From positions 558,001-622,000 of the forward strand of contig CM066306.1 in assembly GCA_033807695.1 (NCBI GenBank): a stretch of DNA of 64,000 nt, given 5' to 3'. Position 1 is the first letter of the stretch. Every line of letters begins with the position of its first letter. Made by a program: the position numbers and the translations under genes. The notes under the pieces were generated by a model. It made no database searches. It saw nothing but the letters and a program-made list of their open reading frames with translations, and had not been told where the DNA came from. The stretch comes from Daedaleopsis sinensis (Eukaryota > Basidiomycota > Agaricomycetes > Polyporales > Polyporaceae). Shown here piece by piece: positions 11,794 to 21,634 of the stretch.

Positions 11794-12054
11794 TTATTCA
11801 ACTCCCGCCAGCAGATCGGTTATAAGTAATGCCTCTTCTTCGTTTTTAACCTCCTGCTTCTCCCCTCGGCCTGGAATCATGACTTGGATAACCTCATTCG
11901 ACTTGCGTTGGTATAAACCTTTCGACAAGCGACGCACGGCCTGCCCAAAGAAGACTTGGCGACCATCTGTAACACACTCTGAGTCATATTTCTTCGATGT
12001 CACTGCGAGACCAAAAGTCCTTCGTCCATAAACAGTAGCTCCCTTGCCATACAC
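11794..12054 (-). pseudogene. Unidentified ORF fragment in the SSL1/ADH intergenic space
   Basis: A protein-like minus-strand frame without an ATG start (the first possible start is GTG) ends ALLITDLLAGVE-stop. It reads YGRRTFGLAVTSKKYDSE, then GQAVRRLSKGLYQRKSNE. The composition is balanced and unlike the GC-shadow ORFs nearby. An AG just upstream (near 12070) could be a splice acceptor, so it may be a last exon or a fragment carried in by rearrangement. I recognise no family. It sits inside the 571-bp gap between two divergent genes, which leaves little room for a full gene. Confidence 0.2.
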
Positions 12055-12120
12055 GGTCCAGGGATCCCTCTGTCGTCATCAACTCGCCCTTGCTATGAGT
12101 TTTCTGCTACTTCTCATCAT

Positions 12121-12134
12121 ACGTGACGTCACGT
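12121..12134. promoter_or_regulatory. 14-bp palindrome with a CRE core (TGACGTCA)
   Basis: ACGTGACGTCACGT is a perfect palindrome centred on TGACGTCA, the cAMP-response element bound by CREB/ATF-type bZIP dimers. It lies 16 bp before the TATA box and 97 bp before the ATG of the alcohol dehydrogenase gene. That position suggests bZIP control, for example stress or nutrient signalling. Which factor binds is inference. Confidence 0.55.
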
Positions 12135-12150
12135 CTCTCAGAAAAACAGG

Positions 12151-12157
12151 TATATAA
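12151..12157 (+). promoter_or_regulatory. TATA box of the alcohol dehydrogenase gene
   Basis: TATATAA, 75 bp before the ATG at 12232 and just downstream of the CRE palindrome. Confidence 0.6.
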
Positions 12158-12231
12158 CAGGCGCATTCGTGTGGGCGACTCGAATCCTCCGTTCCTCTCC
12201 TCGAGCTCGTTTGTTTCAGCTGTTCATTCCA

Positions 12232-13482
12232 ATGTCGTCTCAGAACCTCGTATTCAAGGGCTATGCTCTCACAGGTACGACTGGTCGTCTAAATCAAAGA
12301 TAATGTCGCCATTTAACGCGTTTGTGATGACGCTGTAGATCCCTCTAAGTGGAACGACCTACAAGTCATGGAGTTCAAGCCCAAGAACTTCCAACCCGAC
12401 GATGTGGAAATTGCTATCACTCACTGTGGCGTCTGCGGTTCGGACGTCCATACCGTCACTCAAGGTTGGGGCGAGTCCAAGCTTCCGCTCGTCGTCGGGC
12501 ACGAGATCGCGGGGACCGTGCTCCGTGTAGGTAACAAGGTCACCGACGTCAAGCCGGGCGACAGGGTCGGCGTTGGCGCGCAGATCGGTAGCTGCCTCTC
12601 CTGCCGAGCTTGCAACGATGGACTCGAGAACTACTGCCCTAAGAGCATTGATACATATGTGTGTAATTCCCCCGATAAGCTCCTATATGCTCCTGACTCG
12701 TCCCAATTGCGAACAGAACGCCGAGTATCCGGATGGGGTGGTCACCCAGGGAGGCTACTCGACGGCAATCCGCGCACACCAGCGTTTTGTCTTCCCAATT
12801 CCAGACGAGATCGAATCTCGTCATGCTGCTTCTATGTTATGCGCTGGTCTCACAGTCTACTCTCCTCTCAAAACGCACGGTTGCGGGCCTGGGAAGAAGG
12901 TCGGCATCATGGGTATCGGTGGTCTCGGTCACTATGCAGTCTTATGGGCGAAAGCTATGGGCGCAGAGGTCTATGCGTTCACGCACGACAAGAGCAAGTT
13001 CGACGACATCAAGAAGATGGGAGCCGATCATGTTGTGGACATCCAGCAGAAGGTTCGCCTATCGCTCGAACTATAGTATGTCGCCCTGACGTAACTGCAC
13101 TCTCCAGGAATTCTGGAAGGATTACGCCCAGACATTCGACTTGCTTCTGTCTACTTGCGACTCGTTCGGGGACAAAATGCCTCTCGGCGACTTCCTTTCC
13201 ATGCTGTACGTCCATGGTCGTTTCATAAGCGTCGGTCTTCCGGATACGGACGACACGTTTCCTACGATCCATCCATTCAACTTCGCGCCGAATGGCTGTA
13301 TGATGGGAGGTAGTCATATCGGCAGCAAGAAAGAGTGTCTCGAAATGCTCGAACTGGCGCGCGCTAAAGGCATCAAACCATGGATCGAGGAGATGCCGAT
13401 GCACGAGGCTGGGAAGGCGTTGCAGAATCTGAAGGAGAATAAGGTTCGATACCGCTACGTGCTCACGCAGGATCTCTCTTGA
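12232..13482 (+). CDS. Zinc-dependent alcohol dehydrogenase, CAD/ADH6-like (357 aa)
   Basis: Four exons, 12232-12274, 12339-12658, 12717-13052 and 13108-13482. Phases agree and give 357 residues, the normal length for the medium-chain dehydrogenase family. Members reduce aldehydes (cinnamyl, benzyl or aliphatic) with NADP(H) in the cytosol. Seen in order: catalytic-zinc motif CGVCGSDVH, GHEIAGTVLRVG, the structural-zinc cysteine cluster (SCLSCRACNDGLENYC), the Rossmann motif GIGGLGHYAVLWAKAMG, HVVDIQQKE at the third junction, and GSHIGSKKE near the end. The ATG follows a TATA box and a CRE palindrome. The last 21 coding bases are also the first 21 bases of a 2,232-bp repeat whose second copy lies 5.9 kb downstream. 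In fungi such enzymes often act in aryl-alcohol metabolism, but the substrate here is not shown. Confidence 0.95.
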
Positions 13483-15693
13483 TCGGATAAAAGGGTGCGT
13501 CCTCGTCCTACGGACACGGGATCGGAACTAACATTACATCTTTAGGCATCGATCGGAGGGACATCTGCTGCTGACCAGCTGCAGACATAATCAGGGACGC
13601 TCACTGTATGAATACGTGGAACAAATGTCAAGGCGTCTGGTTACGCAAACCCTGCCGTCATTCCTATCGCACTAATGGTGTCGTGCTGTTCCTGCGTGGG
13701 CAATTTTCGAGCGTCGCGGCGTTCGTAGCCTGTTCGTATATTCCGACACGGAGAATGGGACTGCTCGCGGACTAGCGATGACGAGCAAGCCCTCGAATTC
13801 GCGAATATCGCATGTGTTAGTCGCTGGTGCAAGCGCGAAGATCGGTCATCGGTGACGACGCGGTCACCGCGCGATTGGATCCGTGAGTCGTTATGTTTAG
13901 CAGAGTTAGCCTCGGTCCTCGGACACACCAGTGACATACGAATCGCGCCTTGAGCCGATGACATGGCCTCTCTAGCTTTGCCCCGAGCCCCAGATACATA
14001 GTTCTGCGTTTGATGTTTGAGGGCGGCTTCGGCGAGCTCGATGCAGCTCGAGCTTACCAAACGCGCGAAATTGGTGCGACATCCACGCGTCGACTGCTAA
14101 GCGAAGAGAAATCTCTGTATCTCTACGTATGCCCTTTGGCATGAATCAGGATCTCACTCACAGAGCGGCTCGCTCGGTGCGGCAGTAGACTGCGGGTGGT
14201 CTGTGTGATTGTGTGCGCCCTCGGAGCTGTCGAATCTGGAACAAATGAGCCGGGCATGTGCCACTCGTGTGGGCGCCGGAGATATGCAGAAGCTGCGAAT
14301 GTGGTTCCGAAGAAGTCGAATGTTGCGGAGCGACCCGGACCGTAGTGCTGTGTGTCAAGCACTTCAGGGCTCGGGAGAAGACGTGCAGGGTCCCTGACAG
14401 AGCTAGTGGCCAGATTCTAAACCTTGTGTGGCCGCGGGGACGAGGAGAGCTGGGGAATGAATAGCAAGCTCTGCGGTTATATAAGATATACGGGGAGCAT
14501 TAATGCGCTTGCGGAACGATCGTCCTCCAGGAGCAGCAGCTAGTTCGCGCTGATGAAATCGTGATCAGTGCGTCTAGACTGTAGAGCACAAACCTTGTTG
14601 GCGTATTAGGTCCGATCAGCACCATCTGCAAAGGCAAAGGCTGTTATGACAGGGAGATGCATTGCGAGCACGGACACTGGAGTCGTATGTATCAGTGAGG
14701 GACGGGGACGGTAAGTACTGAACAGATTTTGAGCACTACATGCCGGATGCAGCCGCCGTATACGTACGAGAGCACATATCAAACTGGGGAAGCAAAGCCA
14801 CGAAGAGCAACAGCAACCGAGAGCTACGTCAGGAACGCCGGGAGAGGAGGCGGGCGGGGAGGGGGCCGAGAAGGGGGGACTGCAAACGTAATGGAGCGAG
14901 TCAATACCGGCAGCGAGGGACACCGCGCGCGTTCGCGTTCTGGAAGAAACTCACGCGGGAGAGCCTGCGCCCTGCAAAGGAGCCGGGCGGGAAGAGAAGA
15001 CGGCGAGGCGGCTCCCCCTGGGAGGCTCAGATCCCGCTCCGGCCCCGGGCGACGCGCGCGGCGGGCAGCCTATTCCGCGGCGTCGGCGGGGGGCTCGCCC
15101 TCGCCGCCGTCCGCGCCGCCCTCGCCCTCGGCGGGCCCGATCCAGGGCGAGGGGTCGGCGGCCATCGCGCTGTACTGCGCCTCTGTGATCTGGGAGAACC
15201 GGATCGAGCCGTCCTTCCAGCCGCGGAGGAGGAGCTCGAGCTTGGGGAGGTTCGAGACGTCGCTGAGGTTCCTGAACGGGACCTCGCCGAGCGGCCAGCC
15301 CTCGATGCGGACGCGGTAGCGTTGGACGACGTTCTTCATGTACGACTTGCGGCTCCAGCCCATCGCTGCATTTCGGTCGTTGGTGATCGTGCCTGTGGGG
15401 GAGGTCAGCGTCAGCGGCGCGAGGGGTGTGGAGCGGGGGCGGGGATGGATGGTGGCTGGATTGCCCGTGGAAGGAGGGGCGGTGGACGTGGTGGGTGGAG
15501 ACTACATATGTGGGGGGAGGATGAGTGGCACGGTGTGGCAGCGGTACTGACAGAGCTGCTCTTTGATGATCTTGCGCAGCTCGCTGCGAGCCTCGGTCAT
15601 GCGCTCGCTGTACGTCGGTCGTGTGTTGAGGCGAAAGGTGATCTGAGACATATTCTAGGCGGAGAGCGGAGTTGAAGGTTTGAAGTCGCGCAG
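13462..15693. repeat. 2,232-bp direct repeat, copy 1
   Basis: Matches 19403-21634 at a constant offset of 5,941 bp. All ORFs in the two copies have identical predicted proteins and I saw no mismatch by eye. It begins inside the last codons of the alcohol dehydrogenase and contains the whole 140-residue gene at 15070-15651. The base before the repeat (13461 G against 19402 A) and the base after it (15694 G against 21635 A) differ, which fixes the borders. Between 13483 and 15069 no confident gene is seen. Confidence 0.95.
15070..15651 (-). CDS. Conserved hypothetical protein, copy 1 (140 aa)
   Basis: Two exons, 15552-15651 and 15070-15392, joined over a 159-nt GT-AG intron (15393-15551) with matching phase, give 140 residues. 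The N-terminal part (MSQITFRLNTRPTYSERM, then SELRKIIKEQL) is helical. The core reads TNDRNAAMGW, RYRVRIEGWPLGEVPFRNLS, and SNLPKLELLLRGWKDG. This resembles a repetitive Agaricomycete family I know only as an uncharacterised domain (pattern M-x-Y/W...V.GWP...PF.xxS.....L..L...W..G). The tail is acidic and Gly/Glu-rich. Because the whole gene lies in the 2.2-kb repeat, it exists twice in this window with an identical sequence. Its function is unknown. Confidence 0.7.
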
Positions 15694-15790
15694 GGGCGTA
15701 AGTGTGATGGAAGAATGCTGATTGCTGGTTCGGAGACAAGCGTGGGTGTGCACCCGGCGGCCTGTGAGTGTTGGATCGTGAATGCCGGCA

Positions 15791-17820
15791 TCACAAAGAT
15801 GCGAGTTTGTCGCTGAGGTGCGGTGGCAGAGAGCAGGTCGTCTTGATGCAAGCGGTCGGAAAACCACGGAGGAAGGCGGTGATGTCTCCCCTGGACAGAG
15901 CGTCGGTGACGTTGTCTCTGCTTGCGACATATTCCGCTACGAGCAGCACCTGTTCCCGCGCGAGCAACTCGTGGATCGCCTGCAGGACGTCGTTGGTAGC
16001 TCGGCTGCGCGAGCGGCCCTTGTTGACTACTGCGACCACTCCGCTGTTGTCGGAGCGGACTAGGAGCCGGGATTGGCATGACGGCCGGAGGTCCACCCAG
16101 CCGTGTTGGATCGCGATGCGGAGGCCCAGCTCGACGGCTACTGCTTCCGCCCAGCCAATGTCGTGCTGTTGGTTCGGTCCACATCGGAACGATGGGGCCC
16201 ACTTCCACACTGCCCAAAAGGGGCCAACTGCCACCCCAATTCCGAAGGAGGTGCTCGCGTCTCCCCACCACCCGAAGTCGACCGGCTCGGATGTGGAGAG
16301 CTGGAGTCTGTTTGGTAGGAACTGCAGCAGGTGGTGTGCGCGTTTGATGTCTGCAAGAACGGCTCTGGGAGGGGCCAAGCGCGCTCGCGATGAGCGGAAT
16401 GCGGAAGCGAATTTTGAGAGTGCTCTGAGAAAAGGCCGGATGAGGACGAAGATGGTCGCTATGTGTACGAGTTTCCCATGCAGTGATTGTGCCTCGTTCT
16501 CGCGGGCCCTGAAGCCCGTCCCCAACCAAGTGTGCAGGAGATCGATGAGTGCAGCGAGCTTCTCCGCTGGTACTGCTACTGTCTTGTGAGCTAGATCCCA
16601 GATGAAACCGATGTACCGCTGCACTTGCGCGAACGGTTTGGTCTTGGGTACGCTCCACGGGACACCTAGATCGCCCGTGATGGCGATGAACATCTCTTCG
16701 GTGAGCTGCTGGTCCGGTGATCTGATGACGAAAAAATCGTCCACCCACTTCACAAGCGCGGTGACGCCGTGCGCTCTGTAGACGGCCACCAACATGTCTG
16801 CAACTGCGCCGAACACTCCGGCGCTCGAAGCGAGGCCAAACATTACTGCTCGGTCGACGAAGACCTTGCCCTTCCATGCTATGCAGAGCACGTGCTGTTG
16901 GCTGGGTCGTATGGGTGTCATGCGGTATGCGGCCGAGATGTCGAATGCCGCTGCCGACGCCCCTGGTGGTGCCGCGAGGACTAGTCCTGCGGCGTCGTCG
17001 AAGGTTCCCCACGCTGTGGGGAAGTCATCCGAGTTTACACTGGCGTTGACGGATTCGAGTGCGGGCTACGACGAGGGCCAGCCATGAGTACGTTCGATTG
17101 CAGCTGTATCTAACTCTAAACGCGTACATCATTACGTGGGAACGACAAGTCTTGTATGAGACGGAATTTGCTGGAGTTGGGTTTCGGGACCAGCCCGAGA
17201 GGTGCGGTGCGGAACGGCCCAATTATGGCCTCGAGCTCGTCAGGGTTGAACGCTTGTGAGTACCGCCCGGCGGCTTGCTCGTCGCGGATGTATGAGTCAA
17301 TGAACGTGGGGTCGAGCTCGGAGGATGTGTGATTTTCGAATATGACAGTTTGTCCAACGTGGACATTTTGAACGCCGACGTCGAACCCAGTTCGCAGGCC
17401 GTCGACGATGTGGCTCCACTCCAGCAGAAGTCCGAGATCGCGCAGCGCGCTCTCGACTCTGTCCGGATCGAGCGGAGTGACCACTCTGCGGGGATCACGC
17501 ACTGCTGCACGACCCAGCCCCGTGGCTGCTGTCGCCGCAGATGCTGCATGCGTGTGCGTGACGGCACTTGTCTCCGTAACGGCACTGCGTTCGGGCTGCC
17601 CACCCGAAGCAGAATGCGCGGCCGTCTGGAGCGAGCAGTGCGTTGCGGCTCGAGGAGCGGGTGTCGAGCTGCGCGACGGGGCGGCCTGCGGCGGAGGTCT
17701 CTGCGTGGCAGTCGGCGGGCATGTGTCCAGCGCGGCCACACCGAAAGCACCGACCGTCGGTGCGAGCTCGTTTCGGGGGGGGCGGGATGCTGTCGCGCGG
17801 AGGGGCGCGCTTCGCTGCAA
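15791..17820 (-). CDS. Reverse transcriptase-RNase H of the DIRS-like element
   Basis: Open frame from 17820 (no ATG; exact start unknown), exon to 17128, a 62-nt intron (17066-17127), then exon 17065-15791, both in phase 0. Order: VVTPLDPDRVESALRDLG, FIDSYIRDE, PFRTAPLGLVPKPNSSKFRL, DLSFPRN; after the intron FPTAWGTFDDAA, FDISAAYRM (motif A aspartate), FGLASSAGVFG, and the catalytic box WVDDFFV. RNase H follows (DFGWWGDAST, EAVAVELGL, VRSDNSGVVAVVNKG, ASRDNVTDALSRG). Catalytic aspartates are present. The frame overlaps the end of gag by about 330 nt in a different phase, so expression probably uses frameshifting, reinitiation or splicing. The alternative of a Ty3/gypsy element is less likely given these RT and RNase H motifs. 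Confidence 0.85.
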
Positions 17821-19120
17821 GCTGCGGCGCTGCCGCCCACTGAGTGCGTGTCGTGTGCTGAAACGTGATTGCCGCTAAAGATTCGAAGTCGGTCCCTGTG
17901 AGGTTGTGCGCGCGGTCGCCGGCGGCGATTTCGCGCTGACGAACGTCGTATTCCCGCGCGATGGGCCAGCCGTGGTCGACCGCGAGCCGCTGGACGGTGC
18001 CGTGATGCGACCGGAGCGCGAGAGTCCTCTCCTCGCCCCAGTACTTCGCCATCAGCTCTTCGGCCGTTCGAGCGGCCAGCAGCCACTCCTCGAGTGATAT
18101 TGTGAGCTCGCCGGAGCGGTTGACTTGCTTGGTCACGATGGCCCCGTCGGATCCGATGGTGAGCTGTTGGGTCTCGCCCCTGAGGGCTCGCTCCCTTGCC
18201 GCCGTGGTGAGGAGCGAGTATTTGACGAACTCGTAGTTTCGTGCCGCTGTCTCCACTTGCGGGGGCACCGCTGTGTTCACGAGAGATGTGCGTCAGCGAC
18301 TGCATGAAACCATGTGGCCATAGATGGATGATGAGGCCGGACGTGTGGGCTAGCGTGCAACGCAAACGCGGCGCGCGAGTGTGTGCATGACGTGAGGCGC
18401 GGCGCACCGGCGTGCGTGACGTGAGGCGCGGCGCGCCAGCGTGTGTGACGTGGGGCGCGGCGCGCAAGCGTGTGTGACGTGAGGCGCGGCGCGCGGATGT
18501 GTTCGTGTGGCGCGGCGCGCAGGTATGGGTGCGACACGAGTGCGAAATGTGTATTACTCACGGAATGTATGGGGGTTGCCCTTGTAGCCTGCGACGAGAG
18601 GCGGCAGCTCGGGTGGGGCGCGCTTCTCTGTGCGCGCTCCGTCTGCTGCGGCGCGTGCACGCTCAATCACCTCCTGGCTGGTGAAAGCCGGAAAGGTGGG
18701 AGCGATACCCTGCGGGCCGAGCGGGGGTGGCAGATGGGGTTGTCCCCCGCCGTGCGCTGCTGGTTGGGGGAAACCGGGAGCGCCTGGCGGAGGGTTCGCC
18801 GCCTGACCACCGGCGGGTGCATGGATGCCGCCCGGTTGTCCCGCTGGATTGGCGGGATGTTGCGGCAGGTCGTGTTGCGCGTCGCCGGCACCGTTTTGAT
18901 CGTTGGGCCCCTGCTGCCCGTTGTGGGATGGGTTTGCACCCGGAGGGGGTCCGTTTTGGGGTAACTGGGCACCGGGCTGCTGCTGTCCTGCGTTCCCGGC
19001 GGGTTGCGCTGGCGCGTTCGGCTGCACCCCGGGTAGATGTTGCCCGTTTTGCACGCCATTGATACCGGTGTTGAGGCCGAGATGGGCTCCGGGCTGTGGG
19101 TTGGCTGCGTCGTCGGTCAT
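17495..19120 (-). CDS. Gag-like protein of the DIRS-like element (444 aa)
   Basis: ATG at 19120; exon 18562-19120, a 291-nt GTGAGT...ACAG intron, then exon 17495-18270. Phases match and give 444 residues. The first third is very rich in Gly, Pro, Asn and Gln, as in nucleic-acid-binding capsid proteins. The middle is helical (VETAARNYEFVKYSLLTTA, ISLEEWLLAARTAEEL). The C-terminal part has a CCHC zinc knuckle (CFRCGRAGHMPADC) and a second Cys/His cluster (CRYGDKCRHAHACSICGD). An intron in a retroelement gag is unusual; it contains a minisatellite. The 3' end overlaps the RT frame. Confidence 0.75.
18361..18540. repeat. Minisatellite inside the gag intron
   Basis: About five imperfect tandem copies of a roughly 30-bp unit built on GTGTGACGTGAGGCGCGGCGCGC. 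They make up much of the 291-nt intron of the DIRS-like gag gene. Confidence 0.75.
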
Positions 19121-19402
19121 GGCGCTTACGAGGAAAATTTTTTTTTTCGTATGTGGGAAGGGAAGGGCTGATGTGGAGCCCGTGTGGATGGAATTCGAAT
19201 GGGAATGAAGTGAGCGAGGAGGAGATGTACGATGAAGCTGCGATTAACGGTCGCGTTCGGGTGAACGCTGTGTGTGAAGCGTAGACGGTCGTGCTGACCG
19301 TCGCAGTCGTAGGTGGAGGTAAGAGGCAAAAGGCGGTGAGCGCGCGCTTACCGCTCGACTGGACATTGGGTGCCGGCCTCGCGGGCTCGGCAGACCCCTG
19401 CA

Positions 19403-21634
19403 CTCACGCAGGATCTCTCTTGATCGGATAAAAGGGTGCGTCCTCGTCCTACGGACACGGGATCGGAACTAACATTACATCTTTAGGCATCGATCGGAGG
19501 GACATCTGCTGCTGACCAGCTGCAGACATAATCAGGGACGCTCACTGTATGAATACGTGGAACAAATGTCAAGGCGTCTGGTTACGCAAACCCTGCCGTC
19601 ATTCCTATCGCACTAATGGTGTCGTGCTGTTCCTGCGTGGGCAATTTTCGAGCGTCGCGGCGTTCGTAGCCTGTTCGTATATTCCGACACGGAGAATGGG
19701 ACTGCTCGCGGACTAGCGATGACGAGCAAGCCCTCGAATTCGCGAATATCGCATGTGTTAGTCGCTGGTGCAAGCGCGAAGATCGGTCATCGGTGACGAC
19801 GCGGTCACCGCGCGATTGGATCCGTGAGTCGTTATGTTTAGCAGAGTTAGCCTCGGTCCTCGGACACACCAGTGACATACGAATCGCGCCTTGAGCCGAT
19901 GACATGGCCTCTCTAGCTTTGCCCCGAGCCCCAGATACATAGTTCTGCGTTTGATGTTTGAGGGCGGCTTCGGCGAGCTCGATGCAGCTCGAGCTTACCA
20001 AACGCGCGAAATTGGTGCGACATCCACGCGTCGACTGCTAAGCGAAGAGAAATCTCTGTATCTCTACGTATGCCCTTTGGCATGAATCAGGATCTCACTC
20101 ACAGAGCGGCTCGCTCGGTGCGGCAGTAGACTGCGGGTGGTCTGTGTGATTGTGTGCGCCCTCGGAGCTGTCGAATCTGGAACAAATGAGCCGGGCATGT
20201 GCCACTCGTGTGGGCGCCGGAGATATGCAGAAGCTGCGAATGTGGTTCCGAAGAAGTCGAATGTTGCGGAGCGACCCGGACCGTAGTGCTGTGTGTCAAG
20301 CACTTCAGGGCTCGGGAGAAGACGTGCAGGGTCCCTGACAGAGCTAGTGGCCAGATTCTAAACCTTGTGTGGCCGCGGGGACGAGGAGAGCTGGGGAATG
20401 AATAGCAAGCTCTGCGGTTATATAAGATATACGGGGAGCATTAATGCGCTTGCGGAACGATCGTCCTCCAGGAGCAGCAGCTAGTTCGCGCTGATGAAAT
20501 CGTGATCAGTGCGTCTAGACTGTAGAGCACAAACCTTGTTGGCGTATTAGGTCCGATCAGCACCATCTGCAAAGGCAAAGGCTGTTATGACAGGGAGATG
20601 CATTGCGAGCACGGACACTGGAGTCGTATGTATCAGTGAGGGACGGGGACGGTAAGTACTGAACAGATTTTGAGCACTACATGCCGGATGCAGCCGCCGT
20701 ATACGTACGAGAGCACATATCAAACTGGGGAAGCAAAGCCACGAAGAGCAACAGCAACCGAGAGCTACGTCAGGAACGCCGGGAGAGGAGGCGGGCGGGG
20801 AGGGGGCCGAGAAGGGGGGACTGCAAACGTAATGGAGCGAGTCAATACCGGCAGCGAGGGACACCGCGCGCGTTCGCGTTCTGGAAGAAACTCACGCGGG
20901 AGAGCCTGCGCCCTGCAAAGGAGCCGGGCGGGAAGAGAAGACGGCGAGGCGGCTCCCCCTGGGAGGCTCAGATCCCGCTCCGGCCCCGGGCGACGCGCGC
21001 GGCGGGCAGCCTATTCCGCGGCGTCGGCGGGGGGCTCGCCCTCGCCGCCGTCCGCGCCGCCCTCGCCCTCGGCGGGCCCGATCCAGGGCGAGGGGTCGGC
21101 GGCCATCGCGCTGTACTGCGCCTCTGTGATCTGGGAGAACCGGATCGAGCCGTCCTTCCAGCCGCGGAGGAGGAGCTCGAGCTTGGGGAGGTTCGAGACG
21201 TCGCTGAGGTTCCTGAACGGGACCTCGCCGAGCGGCCAGCCCTCGATGCGGACGCGGTAGCGTTGGACGACGTTCTTCATGTACGACTTGCGGCTCCAGC
21301 CCATCGCTGCATTTCGGTCGTTGGTGATCGTGCCTGTGGGGGAGGTCAGCGTCAGCGGCGCGAGGGGTGTGGAGCGGGGGCGGGGATGGATGGTGGCTGG
21401 ATTGCCCGTGGAAGGAGGGGCGGTGGACGTGGTGGGTGGAGACTACATATGTGGGGGGAGGATGAGTGGCACGGTGTGGCAGCGGTACTGACAGAGCTGC
21501 TCTTTGATGATCTTGCGCAGCTCGCTGCGAGCCTCGGTCATGCGCTCGCTGTACGTCGGTCGTGTGTTGAGGCGAAAGGTGATCTGAGACATATTCTAGG
21601 CGGAGAGCGGAGTTGAAGGTTTGAAGTCGCGCAG
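19403..21634. repeat. 2,232-bp direct repeat, copy 2
   Basis: Second copy of 13462-15693. It starts with the last 21 coding bases of the alcohol dehydrogenase, with no dehydrogenase gene before it, so on its left side it is a duplicate. On its right it leads into unique sequence upstream of the 140-residue gene, so that side is probably the original context. No mismatch to copy 1 was seen by eye. Confidence 0.95.
21011..21592 (-). CDS. Conserved hypothetical protein, copy 2 (140 aa)
   Basis: Identical to the gene at 15070-15651: exons 21493-21592 and 21011-21333, protein 140 residues, same family core (RYRVRIEGWP and VPFRNLS). This copy keeps unique upstream DNA beyond 21634, while copy 1 has its upstream region replaced by the 3' end of the DIRS-like element just 42 bp before its ATG. 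Copy 2 is therefore the one more likely to retain the native promoter. Confidence 0.7.

Larger units (their letters stand above)
15694..19402 (-). mobile_element. DIRS-like retroelement, 3.7 kb, lacking a recombinase gene
   Basis: The 3,709 bp between the two 2,232-bp repeats encode, on the minus strand, a Gag-like protein with a CCHC knuckle and a reverse transcriptase-RNase H of the type found in tyrosine-recombinase (DIRS-like) elements of basidiomycetes. Element ends carry a short inverted match, CAGGGG at 15691-15696 and CCCCTG at 19395-19400, which may be chance. Only 97 bp remain between the RT stop and the right repeat, so no tyrosine recombinase or methyltransferase gene is present. 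The copy is therefore truncated or non-autonomous. No LTRs and no small target-site duplication are visible. The flanking duplicates are host DNA. Confidence 0.75.

Noticed and set aside
15597..17012. 471-codon minus-strand ORF overlapping the reverse transcriptase
   Set aside because: It is an out-of-frame shadow of the RT-RNase H, which has all catalytic motifs in its own frame.
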